Positions 35,791 through 46,219 of a stretch of 64,000 bases of DNA are shown here, piece after piece. The notes below the pieces were generated by a model. That model saw nothing but the letters and a program-made list of their open reading frames with translations. It was not told where the DNA came from and searched no databases. The stretch is from NCBI GenBank assembly GCA_026214975.1, contig CM047806.1, forward strand, positions 83,127,599-83,191,598. Direction: 5' to 3'. The position numbers were made by a program, and so were the translations under genes. Position 1 is the first letter of the stretch. Every line of letters starts with the position of its first letter. The DNA is from Gentiana macrophylla (Eukaryota > Streptophyta > Magnoliopsida > Gentianales > Gentianaceae).

Positions 35791-37043
35791 CCTAGAGGTG
35801 ATCTACCTCTAGAGACAACATCATTTGCTTTATTTCCATTTCCAGAAACACCAGTAGTGTTATTCCTATTATTTTTGTTTTTCTTCTTATACTTTTTTGA
35901 ACCAGAAGCAACAGTGCCACCTTTATTCCTCAAATCATCATCTTCAACCTCATATGCCCAGTTTGTACCTTTGTCAGGAGATAACACATCAAAAGTATTA
36001 GTAACATGGGTAGTTACCTTCTCACTAGACACTTCCTTCCCTTTGTTATTGCCAGCAAATTCCTTTCCTTTATCTATACCACTCCTTTTATCAAAGAAGC
36101 AGGAGCATTTAAAGATCGTAAAGCAGGAGCATTGTCGTAAAGCAGAGCCTTATCATTTTTACCATCATCATCAATAACAATCACTTTCTTCTTCTTTGGG
36201 GGGTTAGGTTTTGAAACACAAGGTTTTTTTGACCTAGCCACATACAAAGCAGGAACTTCTAACTTGGAATCATCACATCTAGTAACATTATGCCCTAGTT
36301 TATTACACTTGGTACAAGACATAGGCATTTCCTCATACAAAACAGGCTGTTTAAGAACTTTCCCATCATGTAATGTAATAGGAATCACAGATGGCAACTT
36401 CATCTTGAGGTCCACTTCCACAAGGCAACTGGAAAAACTCAAGACCTTCTTAGAGGTAGTAACCTTATTAGTATACTGAGGACTCCCAATGAAGGAGCAA
36501 ATCTTACTCAATGCCCTACCCTTCCAGAGCCTTAATGGAAGATTAGGCAACTGCACCCAAACTGGAACCACAGAACAAGCTTCTTTACTAAAATCAAACA
36601 TTTTAGGCATCTTCTTTCAGAAGCAAAGGCTTTCCAAATGCATAAAAGGGGCCAGCCTGCAAAACTTCATTTTGATCAGATTCTTGTTCAAACAAAAACA
36701 CTATCCATCCAGAATTATGATAGTGGTATCAGCATTTTCTAGGCCAAGTATTCACAATTTTTTGAACTGCTTCTCTTTCAGGGAATTTGGAAGGAAAAAT
36801 ACCAATAAGACTAAGTTTCTCCATACTATCATCATTCTCATCCTCCTCCTCCAAGGACACACTTTGATCAGTTAAGCAGTCAACATGATCAGTCAATAAA
36901 ACAACCTCATCAGATGGTTCCCGATTTTTCTAAACCAATTGAGCCCAAGATGAAATATCTTCAACAGCCTTAGCAGCATTTACACCTAAGAAATCAGTAG
37001 GTTGAGCAGCAGGAGCATCCACCACATTATCATCAGCAACTAG
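35775..37043 (-). pseudogene. LINE ORF1, C-terminal part
   Basis: RNA-binding ORF1 protein of plant L1 elements. An open stretch at 36074-36610 contains VVPVWVQLPNLPLRLWKG, typical of plant ORF1/DUF4283-type proteins. It is followed by the zinc knuckle CTKCNKLGHNVTRC and a Lys-rich segment. A further open stretch at 35775-36032 ends GRSPLGRQKL, directly before the endonuclease. The N-terminal side is cut at 37043 by the nested Athila-like element. Stops near 36070 and upstream of 36610 disable it. Confidence 0.85.
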
Positions 37044-37048
37044 AGCAG

Positions 37049-37616
37049 TGATAAGCAAAATACTTAACAGCTAACTTTTATCGATAGAGTATCGGGTCAA
37101 CGAGAGTATAGTGGTCACAAGGTCGAATCCACATGGAGTAATGTCTAAGTGCCAAAGCTGACGTAGAACTTAGTTCAGGTCAAAATAATAGTGGAGGGTC
37201 TTATACTAATGCAGAAATAACGATTATACTAACGAGTTTACTTCTAGATATTAAAAGGTATAGCCAAACTATGATCCCACGAGCTACTTTTACCCCTAAG
37301 GAAGGACTTGACAGGTAGCGTGTCTTAACCGACCTACCTATCCAATGTAGTTTAATGACATCCACGGGTACCAACTCCTAATTCAAGTAATTAGACTGAA
37401 CAACTCGATCGAACCACCCTATGTGAAGCTAACTGACACTCCCTTTAGAAAACCGATTATCCTAACATGATTAAGGTGTAGAGTTGCTCGAACAACGATG
37501 ATAAACCTCTATACTAGAAACGGACCTAACAACTAAGCCGAATCTACACAATGATCCTAAAACCCCTTTTCCCACATCTCACCGCAAAATGCATCTATAA
37601 GTTGATGTCTGTGATA
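37049..37616 (-). repeat. Truncated 3' LTR of the non-autonomous element
   Basis: Matches 39628-40197 of the complete LTR with scattered differences, then similarity ends. The missing part and the PPT were lost by deletion. Confidence 0.88.
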
Positions 37617-37935
37617 GTTCAATGCAACACATGCACGGGACATGGTCCTCATACCAAGATATAGAATAGGGATAAGGAATATAATAGTAATAAGGCCATG
37701 TCACGTCAGAAAACTCGAAATGCAATACGGAACGCACAAAAGGGATTGCTATAGATGGATAAATAGCCCAAATGGGGAGAACCACAGAACATCTAAGCAT
37801 AATATGTGGCCACAGAGGCACAATCATCAAGTTGAACATCCATGTCATGTAGTCACACATCATCAAGGCAAGAACAAGTGGCACATACTCATATACTCCA
37901 AGATTCCATATCATCCAAAACAGTGTTATTATGGC

Positions 37936-37983
37936 GGGTTTGCCTCCCCTCAAGCGCCTTTGTTTTACGTCGATGGCTCGACC
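37936..37983 (-). promoter_or_regulatory. Intercistronic motif, copy C
   Basis: Minus strand: GTCGAGC, 4 bases, CGACGTAAAACAAA, then GGCGCT and GGGAGGCAAACCC. Nearly the same motif as at 52219-52263 and 52794-52839 in the Athila element. Confidence 0.7.
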
Positions 37984-38209
37984 AAGTGACTCTAAACGGA
38001 CTCAAACCACAAACGACTCAAAGAAACAATTTAAGCCTTTCGATTCAGTAAAGTGGTATCAAGAATCATCAACCAAAATCCAAACTCAAGAAGACCAATA
38101 GCTTACGAAAAGAGAACAATGAGAGAACCATAGAAATCGAATTTTCTAGAAACTTACCTCTCGTGGCTCTCGATGCTACATCCTCCCAACCAGAGAATTT
38201 CCTTTTGTT

Positions 38210-38908
38210 TTACTTTCTCTCCATCTTCTTTTTAAAATCCACATCTGGCGGATGTGGTCTCTTTCTCACACCTCTTTGATCCATATGCACCAGTGGTGGT
38301 AAAAACTCGACTTCGTTGAACTCATCATCACAAGGTGGATGAGTGAAGTAATCCGGGACGGACGTATCAGGGACCACTAGGCCATCCGGTGGCTTAAATA
38401 TAGGTGGCTGATCAACTTGATCTTGATCCATAGGTGAGCTTGACGGTGGAATGAGCGATCCCAACTCCTCCTTAGTCAATCGAATCTACCGTACACTCTT
38501 TCAAGTCATAATTTTGTATATCCTCGGAAAGCGGTCTACTTGGTAAAAGTTGCACATCTTCCATCTCCAAATCTTGTAGTTCCTCTTCATCCCAAAACAT
38601 TTCAATACCAAAGCATTCTTGCTCACTCATAACGACGGTACCACCGCACATTCCACCACAGTATCGTCATTTTTCATCTCAAGGGGTGGAAGTGTAGTAG
38701 GTAGAAAGTGAAATATGCCATCATCAAATTTCACAATAGGAGGAGACGGTAATATGGGTGATCCCAACTCAATCCCTTGCTCTGACACCTTATCATAGTA
38801 TAGTAAATCCTCAACCTCACTTCCCACCTTAACTTCTTTAGTGCCATCCTCATCAGCTATAACCACTTCTATTGCACATGCTTGCTCTTTCTGCTCGAGC
38901 CCAATCAT
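38210..38908 (-). pseudogene. Acidic/Pro-rich ORF remnants of the non-autonomous element
   Basis: Two open stretches, 38627-38908 (MIGLEQKEQACAIEVV) and 38210-38479 (MTKEELGSLIPPSSSPMD), rich in Asp, Glu and Pro, with no recognised domain. They share orientation with the Gln/Tyr-rich ORF upstream and may be pieces of one former protein. Frameshifts lie between them. Confidence 0.4.
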
Positions 38909-39051
38909 TCAATCAACAGCCCCACCCGGTCTTAAAGGTTTCTGATGGCGGACTCAGTACTTATCTTGAACTCTTGCATGTCCCACAGTTACTCCTGCAG
39001 GCTCTGGTTTAGTCGGTTTAGTAGCTCCATTTGACTGTCGGTGAGACTCTC

Positions 39052-39423
39052 TTATGGCACGGGAGCAAACTGATCATATTGACTTTGATTCATTGGAGTT
39101 GGGTAGCAGGCTTCTTGCCAAGATGGATTCTGATCAAATGGCTGAATCTGTTCAAAGTTCTCAACATGCCCAGCGTGAGAACCATAATCATGATAAGCAC
39201 AGGGGTTCTGATAACCCTCATACTGTTGTGGCTCATTACTCGAATAACCATAATTCTGATCTTGGTATGCACTAGGGCACTGATAGGCCCAAGAATCCTG
39301 GTTACTCTGTTGTTGATACTGAGGCTGAGGCACATACTGTTGTTGATAATATTGTTCAGCTGCCTGTGGTTGGTAGGGGAATTGTTGTTCAGGTGAGTAG
39401 TATTGATTGGAGAATCCATCCAT
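39052..39423 (-). CDS. Gln/Tyr-rich ORF of the non-autonomous element
   Basis: 123 residues beginning MDGFSNQYYSPEQQFPYQ, dominated by Gln, Tyr, Ser and Pro. It starts about 180 bp after the primer site, the place of gag, but has no capsid or zinc-knuckle motif. The low-complexity QY-rich composition resembles disordered or prion-like proteins; this is compositional only. It is not known whether it is translated. The autonomous Athila gag here has a weaker Asn/Gln-rich tail (47200-47500), so it could derive from a gag C-terminal region. Confidence 0.45.
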   Translation of the reverse strand: MDGFSNQYYSPEQQFPYQPQAAEQYYQQQYVPQPQYQQQSNQDSWAYQCPSAYQDQNYGYSSNEPQQYEGYQNPCAYHDYGSHAGHVENFEQIQPFDQNPSWQEACYPTPMNQSQYDQFAPVP

Positions 39424-39602
39424 TTAGGCTCAAACTGTAAGATCTTAGGAAACAACAACAACACACTCACGGTATCTCGTCACCACCACCACAACAATAG
39501 GTATTGTGACTCTTCAGCTGTAAAAGAGGAAACAACAAGAAAACACAGTAAAAACGACCTAAGCCCAAGCTTTCGGTCAACTTACAAGATATTAGACGTT
39601 AC

Positions 39603-39620
39603 TCCCCGGCAACGGCGCCA
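39603..39620 (-). other. Primer binding site (tRNA-Asp type)
   Basis: Minus strand TGGCGCCGTTGCCGGGGA, identical to the Athila site at 45457-45474, seven bases after the 5' LTR end. Confidence 0.92.
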
Positions 39621-40664
39621 AAATTCTTGATAAGCAAAATACTTAACCGCTAACTTTTACAGACAGAGTATCGGGTCAACGGGAGTATAGTGGTCACAAG
39701 GTCGAATCCACATGGAGTAATGTCTAAGTACCAAAGCTGATGTAGAACTTAGTTCAGGTCAAAATAATAGTGGAGGGTCTTATACTAATGCAGAAATAAC
39801 GATTATACTAATGAGTTTACTTCTAGATATTAAAAGGCATAGCCGAACTATGATCCCACGAGCTAATTTTACCCCTAAGGAAGGACTTGACAGGGAGCGT
39901 GTCTTAACCGACCTACCTATGCAATGTAGTTTAACGACATTCGTGGGTGCCAACTCCTAATTCTAGTAATTAAACTGAATAACTCGATCTAACCACCCTA
40001 TGTGAAGCTAACCGAATCTCCCTTTAGAAAACCGATTATCCTAACATGATTAAGGTCTAGAGTTGCTCGAACAATGATGACAAACCTCTATATTGGAAAC
40101 GGACCTAACAACTAGGCCGAATCTACGCAATGGTCCTAAAACCCCTTTTCCCACATCTCACCGCAAAATGCATTTATAAGTTCGATGTGTGTGACAGTGA
40201 ACTAGGTGAAAAATCTAATTCAAAGATGTTATAATCATTTTTAGGACATGGATTAATCGTTTAAACATTAAATTACGCACTACACAAATCCCAATCACAT
40301 CCCTCTTAGGGTTTTCGCTCACTTTCACATAATTCGACTACACATGCAATTAGCTACTCATGATTATGCTAATAAACGAAATAAGAATTGGAATCAAACT
40401 AAAGACAATAAATAAAAGAGAAGTCATTACCATATAACTTGCAGAAAATCTGATCCAGAAAATATGAAGAAATAATTACACCAAAAAGTTGAATCTTTTG
40501 TTCTTGGAAGGTAAATCTAAGCTATAACAAGTGTGTAGAATCGAAGGATGTAATCTATGGCATCAAAGGATTGAAGGGTGATCAACCTCCACTAAAATCA
40601 CACCAAAATCACCTAAGAAGAGTCTAATGTCGGCCAGGAATATTCAGGGGCTGAATGAGGTGCA

Positions 40665-40673
40665 TATTTATAG
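40665..40673 (-). promoter_or_regulatory. TATA box of the non-autonomous LTR
   Basis: Minus strand CTATAAATA, about 30 bp beyond the last palindrome at 40704. Confidence 0.6.
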
Positions 40674-40703
40674 TGTAGGGTGAAAATATGCTTCTGTCGG
40701 TCG

Positions 40704-41062
40704 CAAACGCCAGTTTGCATCCTTTCAAATGCTAGTTTGCCTAGAAATCTTGATGATATTAGGGTTTCGTCTTCAGCGAACTAGCATTTGGCTCCTCATA
40801 AACGCCAGTTCATGGATCATGCCTTGAGGGCAAACGCCAATTTGATCTGCCGGAACGCCAGTTTGGCTTGCATGAGCTTTCTCGATTCGGGCTGAACCCA
40901 TCCAAACGTGCGTTTGGGGGTTATTTGGACGCCCGTTCGTCTAAAACTCTAACTTTTAGTATTTGATGCCAACTCTGTGAATGCTAGTTTGCATTAGCCA
41001 AACGCCAGTTTGGCCTAAGCTTGATTCAAACACCAGTTCGGGGTAGGGCAAACGCCAGTTTT
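40704..41062. repeat. CAAACGCCAGTTTG palindrome cluster
   Basis: About ten copies, perfect at 40704 and 40999 and variant at 40726, 40777, 40831, 40852, 40901, 40979, 41027 and 41049. One GGACGCCCGTTC, the Athila-type word, occurs at about 40927. The arms CAAAC/GTTTG are inverted around GCCA. Confidence 0.88.
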
Positions 41063-41415
41063 CCTTGATTTCACTCCAAACTTGGCTTTTTTCCACTTTC
41101 ATTCTACTTTCGTGTCATGAACCTGTTCCTCATTATAAAACATCGCCTTCTGAGTCCTCGAGTCACCTAAGTCCTGCAATAACATATACGAACAAACACC
41201 ACGCGTAATTCCGCATGACAAAAGTGCTCGGAAAAGAGTCAAATATCGTTAAAAAGGCGAAGTTTACTATCGAAATGACAGTTTAACTCCCCGTGCATAT
41301 AAATCTTGATATTACTCTTAATTAGGCCTAGAACTACCCAAAACATGCCAATAATGTGATAAACGGGGGTTAAACTGCACACCAAAGTATAGTAAAGTTG
41401 ACTCCCATCAAGCAG

Positions 41416-42166
41416 CATCAGTAGCAGCAACAACAGCCACATCAATATTACTTAACACATAAGCATCACCACAAGTTGTAGATGTGGCAATCTTCAAACC
41501 TATAGTAGAGACAGGAACCACCCCAAAAACTTGAGTCCCCTTCTCTACCACACATCTTTGTCCTAAAATATCAGTAACATCATCAGTAACATGTCCTACA
41601 CTTGATGAACCAGGTTCAACAGGTGCAAGAACATGTCCAGCAGATGCACTGACACTCTCATTGGTCTTATCCAAAAATTGACCATCATTTTAACTAACAA
41701 TAGGAGTTTGAATCAACACACTTTGAGCATTATCTGACTGCTTTTCAACTTCTAACAATTCTGAGAGAGTAGTGGCGCAAACCATATCAGAATCATTCAA
41801 GTTTACCTTCTTCTTTGCAGCATTGACAGCCGGAGTAACAAGTTTCCCAAACTTCAATCTCATAGCCTCATACACCTTAGGATTACTACACAATGAAGCC
41901 GATTTCATCACCTCCACCACTGCAGGAGCTTCAACTACACCACCCACACCATGTGCAGAATCATCTCATTCCTGCTTCCTAGAAATAGGGGGATCTAGCA
42001 CCAGATTCTTTTCCAAAGTGTTATCTTCTTCACTCTGAGCTACAGGAAGAGCAACCATGGCCTTGGAAGCTGCTACAACCTACAATTCAGCTGCACTTTC
42101 AAGTTCATCAGCATCCGAAGTTTGAACAGTGCCATCTTCAACTTTTTTCTTATTTTTTTGAGCCAT
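41416..42166 (-). pseudogene. LINE ORF1, N-terminal part
   Basis: Starts at ATG 42166 (MAQKNKKKVEDGTVQTSDAD) with a basic start and an acidic stretch. A stop lies at 42080-42082. It continues as Ser/Val/Glu-rich open stretches (41690-41947, 41408-41674) to the AGCAG insertion site of the nested element. The remainder of ORF1 is at 35775-37043. This low-complexity N-terminus is common in plant L1 ORF1. Confidence 0.75.
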
Positions 42167-42350
42167 GGATCAAAACTGAAGCTGTAAGTTCAGTATGATG
42201 TATTACATGTGAAAAGGAAGCAAAATAAGCAAGAAACAAGAGCAAAAACACAGCAAGAAAGGAGATTTGACAGGCTCATTCGAAGAAGGGAATGGAACTA
42301 GCCTAGAGAAAACATCTCTCTAAAATCCGATTCTCATCATCATTGTTGTT

Positions 42351-42577
42351 GTTAGTTATGTAAGTTAGATGTCAAGTTAGTTAGTTATGTAACTTAACTA
42401 GTTAGTTGGATTCCTATAACCGCTGTTTGCCACCTATCTAGATAAAGGTATGCAGATTACAGCAAAGATCATCTTGTAAAGTTGTACTCCAAAGGACATG
42501 AAATAAACAATCATCTTCCTTCTCTGTTATGTTCCAGTTCCTTTCTTCTTCCTTTTTTCAGTTTTATATTCATAACA
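42351..42577 (+). repeat. Copia C 5' LTR, second part
   Basis: Begins with the right copy of the LINE target duplication and runs to ..CATAACA at 42577. Both parts, less one duplication, give about 277 bp against 275 bp for the 3' LTR. Confidence 0.92.
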
Positions 42578-42589
42578 TGGTATCGGAGC
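42578..42589 (+). other. Copia C primer binding site (initiator tRNA-Met type)
   Basis: TGGTATCGGAGC immediately after the LTR end. Confidence 0.9.
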
Positions 42590-42694
42590 TAAAACCATGG
42601 CTTCCGCATTCCTGATCTTCCAGTTGTTTGATTGTTTGCCTCATTGATAAACTTTCTTGATTCCTTGTTTTTTTCTTCGTTCCGTTTCTTGATT

Positions 42695-43841
42695 ATGGAA
42701 GACCAAGATACTGCAGTGGTTAATCCCTATTATGTGCATCCATGCAAAAATCTGTTGGCTGTTCTTGTCCATCCCAAGCTTACTGGTGTGGAAAATTTTC
42801 ACTGCTGGAAACGCGCTATCAGTATGGTGATCTCTACAAAAGGTAAGAAACATTTTATTGATGGTACACTGCCTAAGCCACCTGAAAATGATAGAAATTT
42901 TGAAGCCTGGTCACAATGTAATGATATGGTCACAACCTGGATTGTTAATTCCCTGCACGATGATATTGCGCAAACTGTTATGTGGTTGACTTCGGCTAAG
43001 GAGATTTGGGTAGATCTTGTTCATCGTTTTAGCACAGGTAATGCATATAGATTGTCAAATCTGATTGAAGATATTTACACCAAGAAGCAATGATCACTAT
43101 CTGTAACCATTTATTTTACCAAGCTGAAGGGTTTTTGGGATCAATACACTCTTTTACGCCCTGTTCCTCCTTATTCTTGTGAGGCCAGGACAATGTATAG
43201 GGAATATAGTGATTCGGATATTGTTATCAGTTTCTTGAAAGGACTGAATGATACTTTCATTAATGTAAAGTCACAAGTGTTAATGACAACCCCTTTGCCA
43301 GACATTCGAACTGTTTTTTCTATGGCTATTCAGCATGAGAGCCAACTCTCCTATTCTTCCACCAAGAATGGCTCTGTTGTTTTGAATGCATCCTCTAGTT
43401 CCTCTGTTGGTTCCCAAGATTCTGGCATTTCTTCAGTTTCGGATATCCAAAATCAGGCATCTATGGTAGAGCAAGAGGTGCTAATCAATATGGTAGAAAG
43501 ATGGTTTGCACACACTGTGGAAAAGAGGGCTATACAGTGGAAAAATGGCATAAGAAATGGGGTGTTTTCTCCTGGTTTTAAAGGTAGAGGAAGAGGGGGA
43601 ATCATGGCTCATTGTGTGGATGCTTCACAGTCTTCACAAGGTTTTGTACCAGATCATGGTTTTGTGTCAGATCAATCTACTTCTTCCTCTAGTTCTTCTG
43701 TTGCCTCTTCAGTTGGAAGTAATGAATCTGTGATGACTGCAAGCCAGTATGATCACATTCTAGGGTTGCTACAGAATGTAATGATCCAAGATATGCCTCA
43801 TGCTAGTTCCAAACCTTCTTTTGCTTTAACAGCTGGTGTTA
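42695..43841 (+). pseudogene. Copia C gag
   Basis: Starts MEDQDTAVVNPYYVHPC and follows the plant copia gag pattern: LTGVENFHCWKRAISM, KHFIDGTLPKPPEN, NDMVTTWIVNSLHDDIA and TAKEIWVDLVHRFS. A stop at about 43091 interrupts it; the capsid region continues to a Ser-rich segment. The zinc knuckle near 43510-43550 is out of frame and degenerate (CTHCGKEGY, His replaced). The ORF is cut at 43841 by the Athila insertion; its frame continues at 58416. Confidence 0.85.
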
Positions 43842-44189
43842 TGTTAAGGGTGTTTTTATATGTTTTATAAGGCTATATTTTATGATAATTTCCCCCGTAT
43901 TTGTATTATTTGCATAAGAAAATAAGTGTTTAGATGGAAATATTGAGCATGTTGTGTTTTTAATAAGTTAATCGCAAAATTAGTCAATTTATGCGTTTTA
44001 TTGATGAATTTATATTTAATTGGACATTATTACATTTTGCGATATTTTTGTGTTATAGATGCACAAATTCGAGCTCAAGAGGTGATTCAAAGATGATCAA
44101 GTCGGATTTAATTAAAGAGGAAGAGATAATGATGATTTACATTGAAGAAAAAGAGATAAAGATGGAAAAATCAAGATCAAGTCGAATTT

Positions 44190-44423
44190 GGACGAACGTC
44201 CAAGTCCTGTCCACATGGACGGGCGTCTGCTGAAATGAACGGGCGTCCGGCCTTATGAAATCAATACAGAGTTTTTCCAAGTTTACTGGACGAGCGTCCA
44301 CCATCTCCAAACGAGCGTCCATTTGAGAAATTTGATATAGAGAGTTTGGACGCTGAGTGGACAGGCGTCTGAAGCAAGTACAAATCCATCTGGACGAGCG
44401 TTCACAAGTATGGACGGGCGTCC
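44190..44423. repeat. GGACGNNCGTCC palindrome cluster in Athila 5' LTR
   Basis: Copies at 44190, 44217, 44237, 44288, 44309, 44359, 44392 and 44412, with centres AA, GG, AG. Several are perfect 12-bp palindromes. The right LTR carries the same cluster at about 57152-57385. Confidence 0.92.
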
Positions 44424-44455
44424 TTCGGCCGACTTAGCAGCGCCACCTTTGTTTT

Positions 44456-44465
44456 CTATATATAC
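44456..44465 (+). promoter_or_regulatory. Athila LTR TATA box
   Basis: CTATATATAC 33 bp after the last palindrome; same in the right LTR at 57419-57428. Confidence 0.7.
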
Positions 44466-45456
44466 AGCGCGTTTTCTCTACCTTAAGGATACCATATACT
44501 CATTATTCGAAACCCTAAACCTAGGGGCGGCTTTAGGCTGCGTTTTTACTTCTTTTATTCCAGTTTTTATGCTCCAAATTCTAGATTAAAAGTAGGCATT
44601 TTTATGTTAGTTTTTCTTGCAATTTCGAGTTTCCAGAGGATGTTGAGAGGCTAAGCTTCATCAAACGAGGATTTTGAAGCCATCCAACACGTTTTGATTC
44701 CGTTTCTACGATTATATTGTGAGTTGGACCTAAAGTTGTTTCTTTTATGCATGTTTATATTGTTTAATTGCAATTGTATCGAAAGATTTGCATGTTATGA
44801 TTGTTTTATGTTGATGAAAGTCTCTATAAACCTTAGATCACCATGATAAGGAATAGTTGTTTAATCTATCATAACGAGAGTTAATAGGTTAGATTGCTAG
44901 GTTAAAGTTTACACCTTTGATAAGTAAAATCGTTAATCTTAGATCGAAAGATATAGATTAATAGGTGAATTACCTAAGAAATTAGGGTTCATGTTTTAGA
45001 CAAGGTGAAATCACAACTTGGTTAGAAAATGCAATATAATCGAGATAGGAATTGATACTTGTTAGGATAGGTGGATCAGTCGCTCGTTTGTTCGTTAAAA
45101 CTTGAATTTAATCCCGTGAAACTTGAATTGTCTAGATTAGTTACTTTTATTTCATATTAGTTTTAGTTTAAATTGTTCTTAACCCGTATCTTTCCTCGGC
45201 TTTAGATCATATCTTCTTGTCAGTTTTTACGTTTTAGTTAAGTTTGTTTTCGTTTTGTTTAGTTTTATCCATTTGTTTAGATTAGTTTTCGTGACATAAT
45301 TTAATTAGACAAAAACTAGGGATAACAATCGCCAGTTCCCCGTAAGATCGACCCGGTATCAACCTCTATAATACGATCCATATACTTGAGGAAAAACCGG
45401 ATTTATAAATATTTATTACTTGTTGTTTTGTTAGATAAAATCCGTGAACAAATTTT

Positions 45457-45474
45457 TGGCGCCGTTGCCGGGGA
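45457..45474 (+). other. Athila primer binding site (tRNA-Asp type)
   Basis: TGGCGCCGTTGCCGGGGA, six bases after the LTR. Confidence 0.95.
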
Positions 45475-46219
45475 ACCGGACGGTTGCCTAGTTTTTGTTT
45501 TTCGTTTTTCTTGTTTATATTTCGTTTTAATTCCTGTTTTTAGTTGATAATCGTTTAGGTTATTAAGATATTAGGGTTTTAGTTTAGGGTTTAAGGTTCT
45601 TCCTTCTCTTGTGATTAGTTTTCTTCTCTTCTATCTATCTCATCTCGTTCTTTTTCTCTGTTTTTCCTTACCCCCTTTCTTTTCTCGCAAATTTTCATTT
45701 TCATTTCTAGTTTTCCCACTACCAAACGGGCGTCTGGGATCTTGGACGCCCGTCCGCTGGAAAATTTTCAATCCTGTAGCGTTTTCACTCACTTAGACAG
45801 CGTCCATAAAATTTGGACGCCCGTTCCTTTTTTACGAAGACAGACGAGCGTTTGGGCATCCAAACGCCCGTCCAGTCCAAAAGTTAGGCAGACGCCCATC
45901 CAAACCTTTGGACGCCCATCTGTTTCATCTTTTCCCTTAATAATCCTGTTTCTCTTTCTTCCTTTCCTTTCTTTTCTTTTATTAGGTTTTTAATTTTTAG
46001 TTTAGGCTTTTAATTTCTTAGTCTTTAGGTTGCTTTCACTTGTTTTTGGTCCGGTTTATGCAAACTCGGAGTCAAAAGGGACCGTTACTATACACCCCTG
46101 ACCCCGAGCGAACCGTAGTCCGGCCAAACAGGCGGATTTTCCGTTCTGCGGTTCTGGCAGACAGAGCCGAGCAAGATCTTGAGGATCAGCTAGCCAAGTA
46201 AATCACTGATTTTGTAATA
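45475..46219 (+). other. Athila leader with second palindrome cluster
   Basis: Non-coding, pyrimidine-rich leader. At 45724-45921 are about eight GGACGCCCGTCC-type words (45724, 45744, 45815, 45842, 45862, 45890, 45910 and a partial one at 45796). No TATA box follows this cluster. Confidence 0.8.

Larger units (their letters stand above)
37049..41410 (-). mobile_element. Non-autonomous Athila-like LTR element inside LINE ORF1
   Basis: Minus strand, 4.4 kb. TG/CA ends and a perfect target duplication AGCAG (37044-37048 and 41411-41415). The right copy is the complete 5' LTR. The primer site is identical to that of the big Athila element (tRNA-Asp type). The internal 2 kb has no gag, protease, RT or integrase, only Gln/Tyr-rich and acidic ORF remnants. 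The left LTR is truncated at about 37616, so the PPT and part of the 3' LTR are missing. Confidence 0.88.
39628..41410 (-). repeat. Complete 5' LTR of the non-autonomous element
   Basis: 1783 bp. On the minus strand it starts TGATGGGAGTCAAC and ends ..TTTTGCTTATCA. It holds about ten copies of a CAAACGCCAGTTTG-type palindrome upstream of a TATA box. Confidence 0.9.
32097..42350 (-). mobile_element. L1-type LINE inserted in copia C 5' LTR
   Basis: Minus-strand non-LTR retrotransposon with a poly(A) tail (T run at 32097-32106), ORF2 with endonuclease, RT and C-terminal zf-RVT domains, and ORF1 with a zinc knuckle. A perfect 14-bp target duplication GTTAGTTATGTAAG lies at 32083-32096 and 42351-42364. 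Without the nested element at 37049-41410 it is about 5.9 kb, near full length. The 5' end at 42350 lies about 185 bp upstream of the ORF1 start. Confidence 0.92.
43842..45450 (+). repeat. Athila 5' LTR
   Basis: TGTTAAGGGTG to ..CCGTGAACA, 1609 bp. It holds eight GGACGNNCGTCC-type palindromes (44190-44423) followed by a TATA box at 44456-44465. Confidence 0.95.

Noticed and set aside
39031..39396. Plus-strand Leu/Ile-rich 121-codon ORF
   Set aside because: Antisense shadow of the Gln/Tyr-rich minus-strand ORF; the apparent membrane segments are an artefact of the antisense codons.
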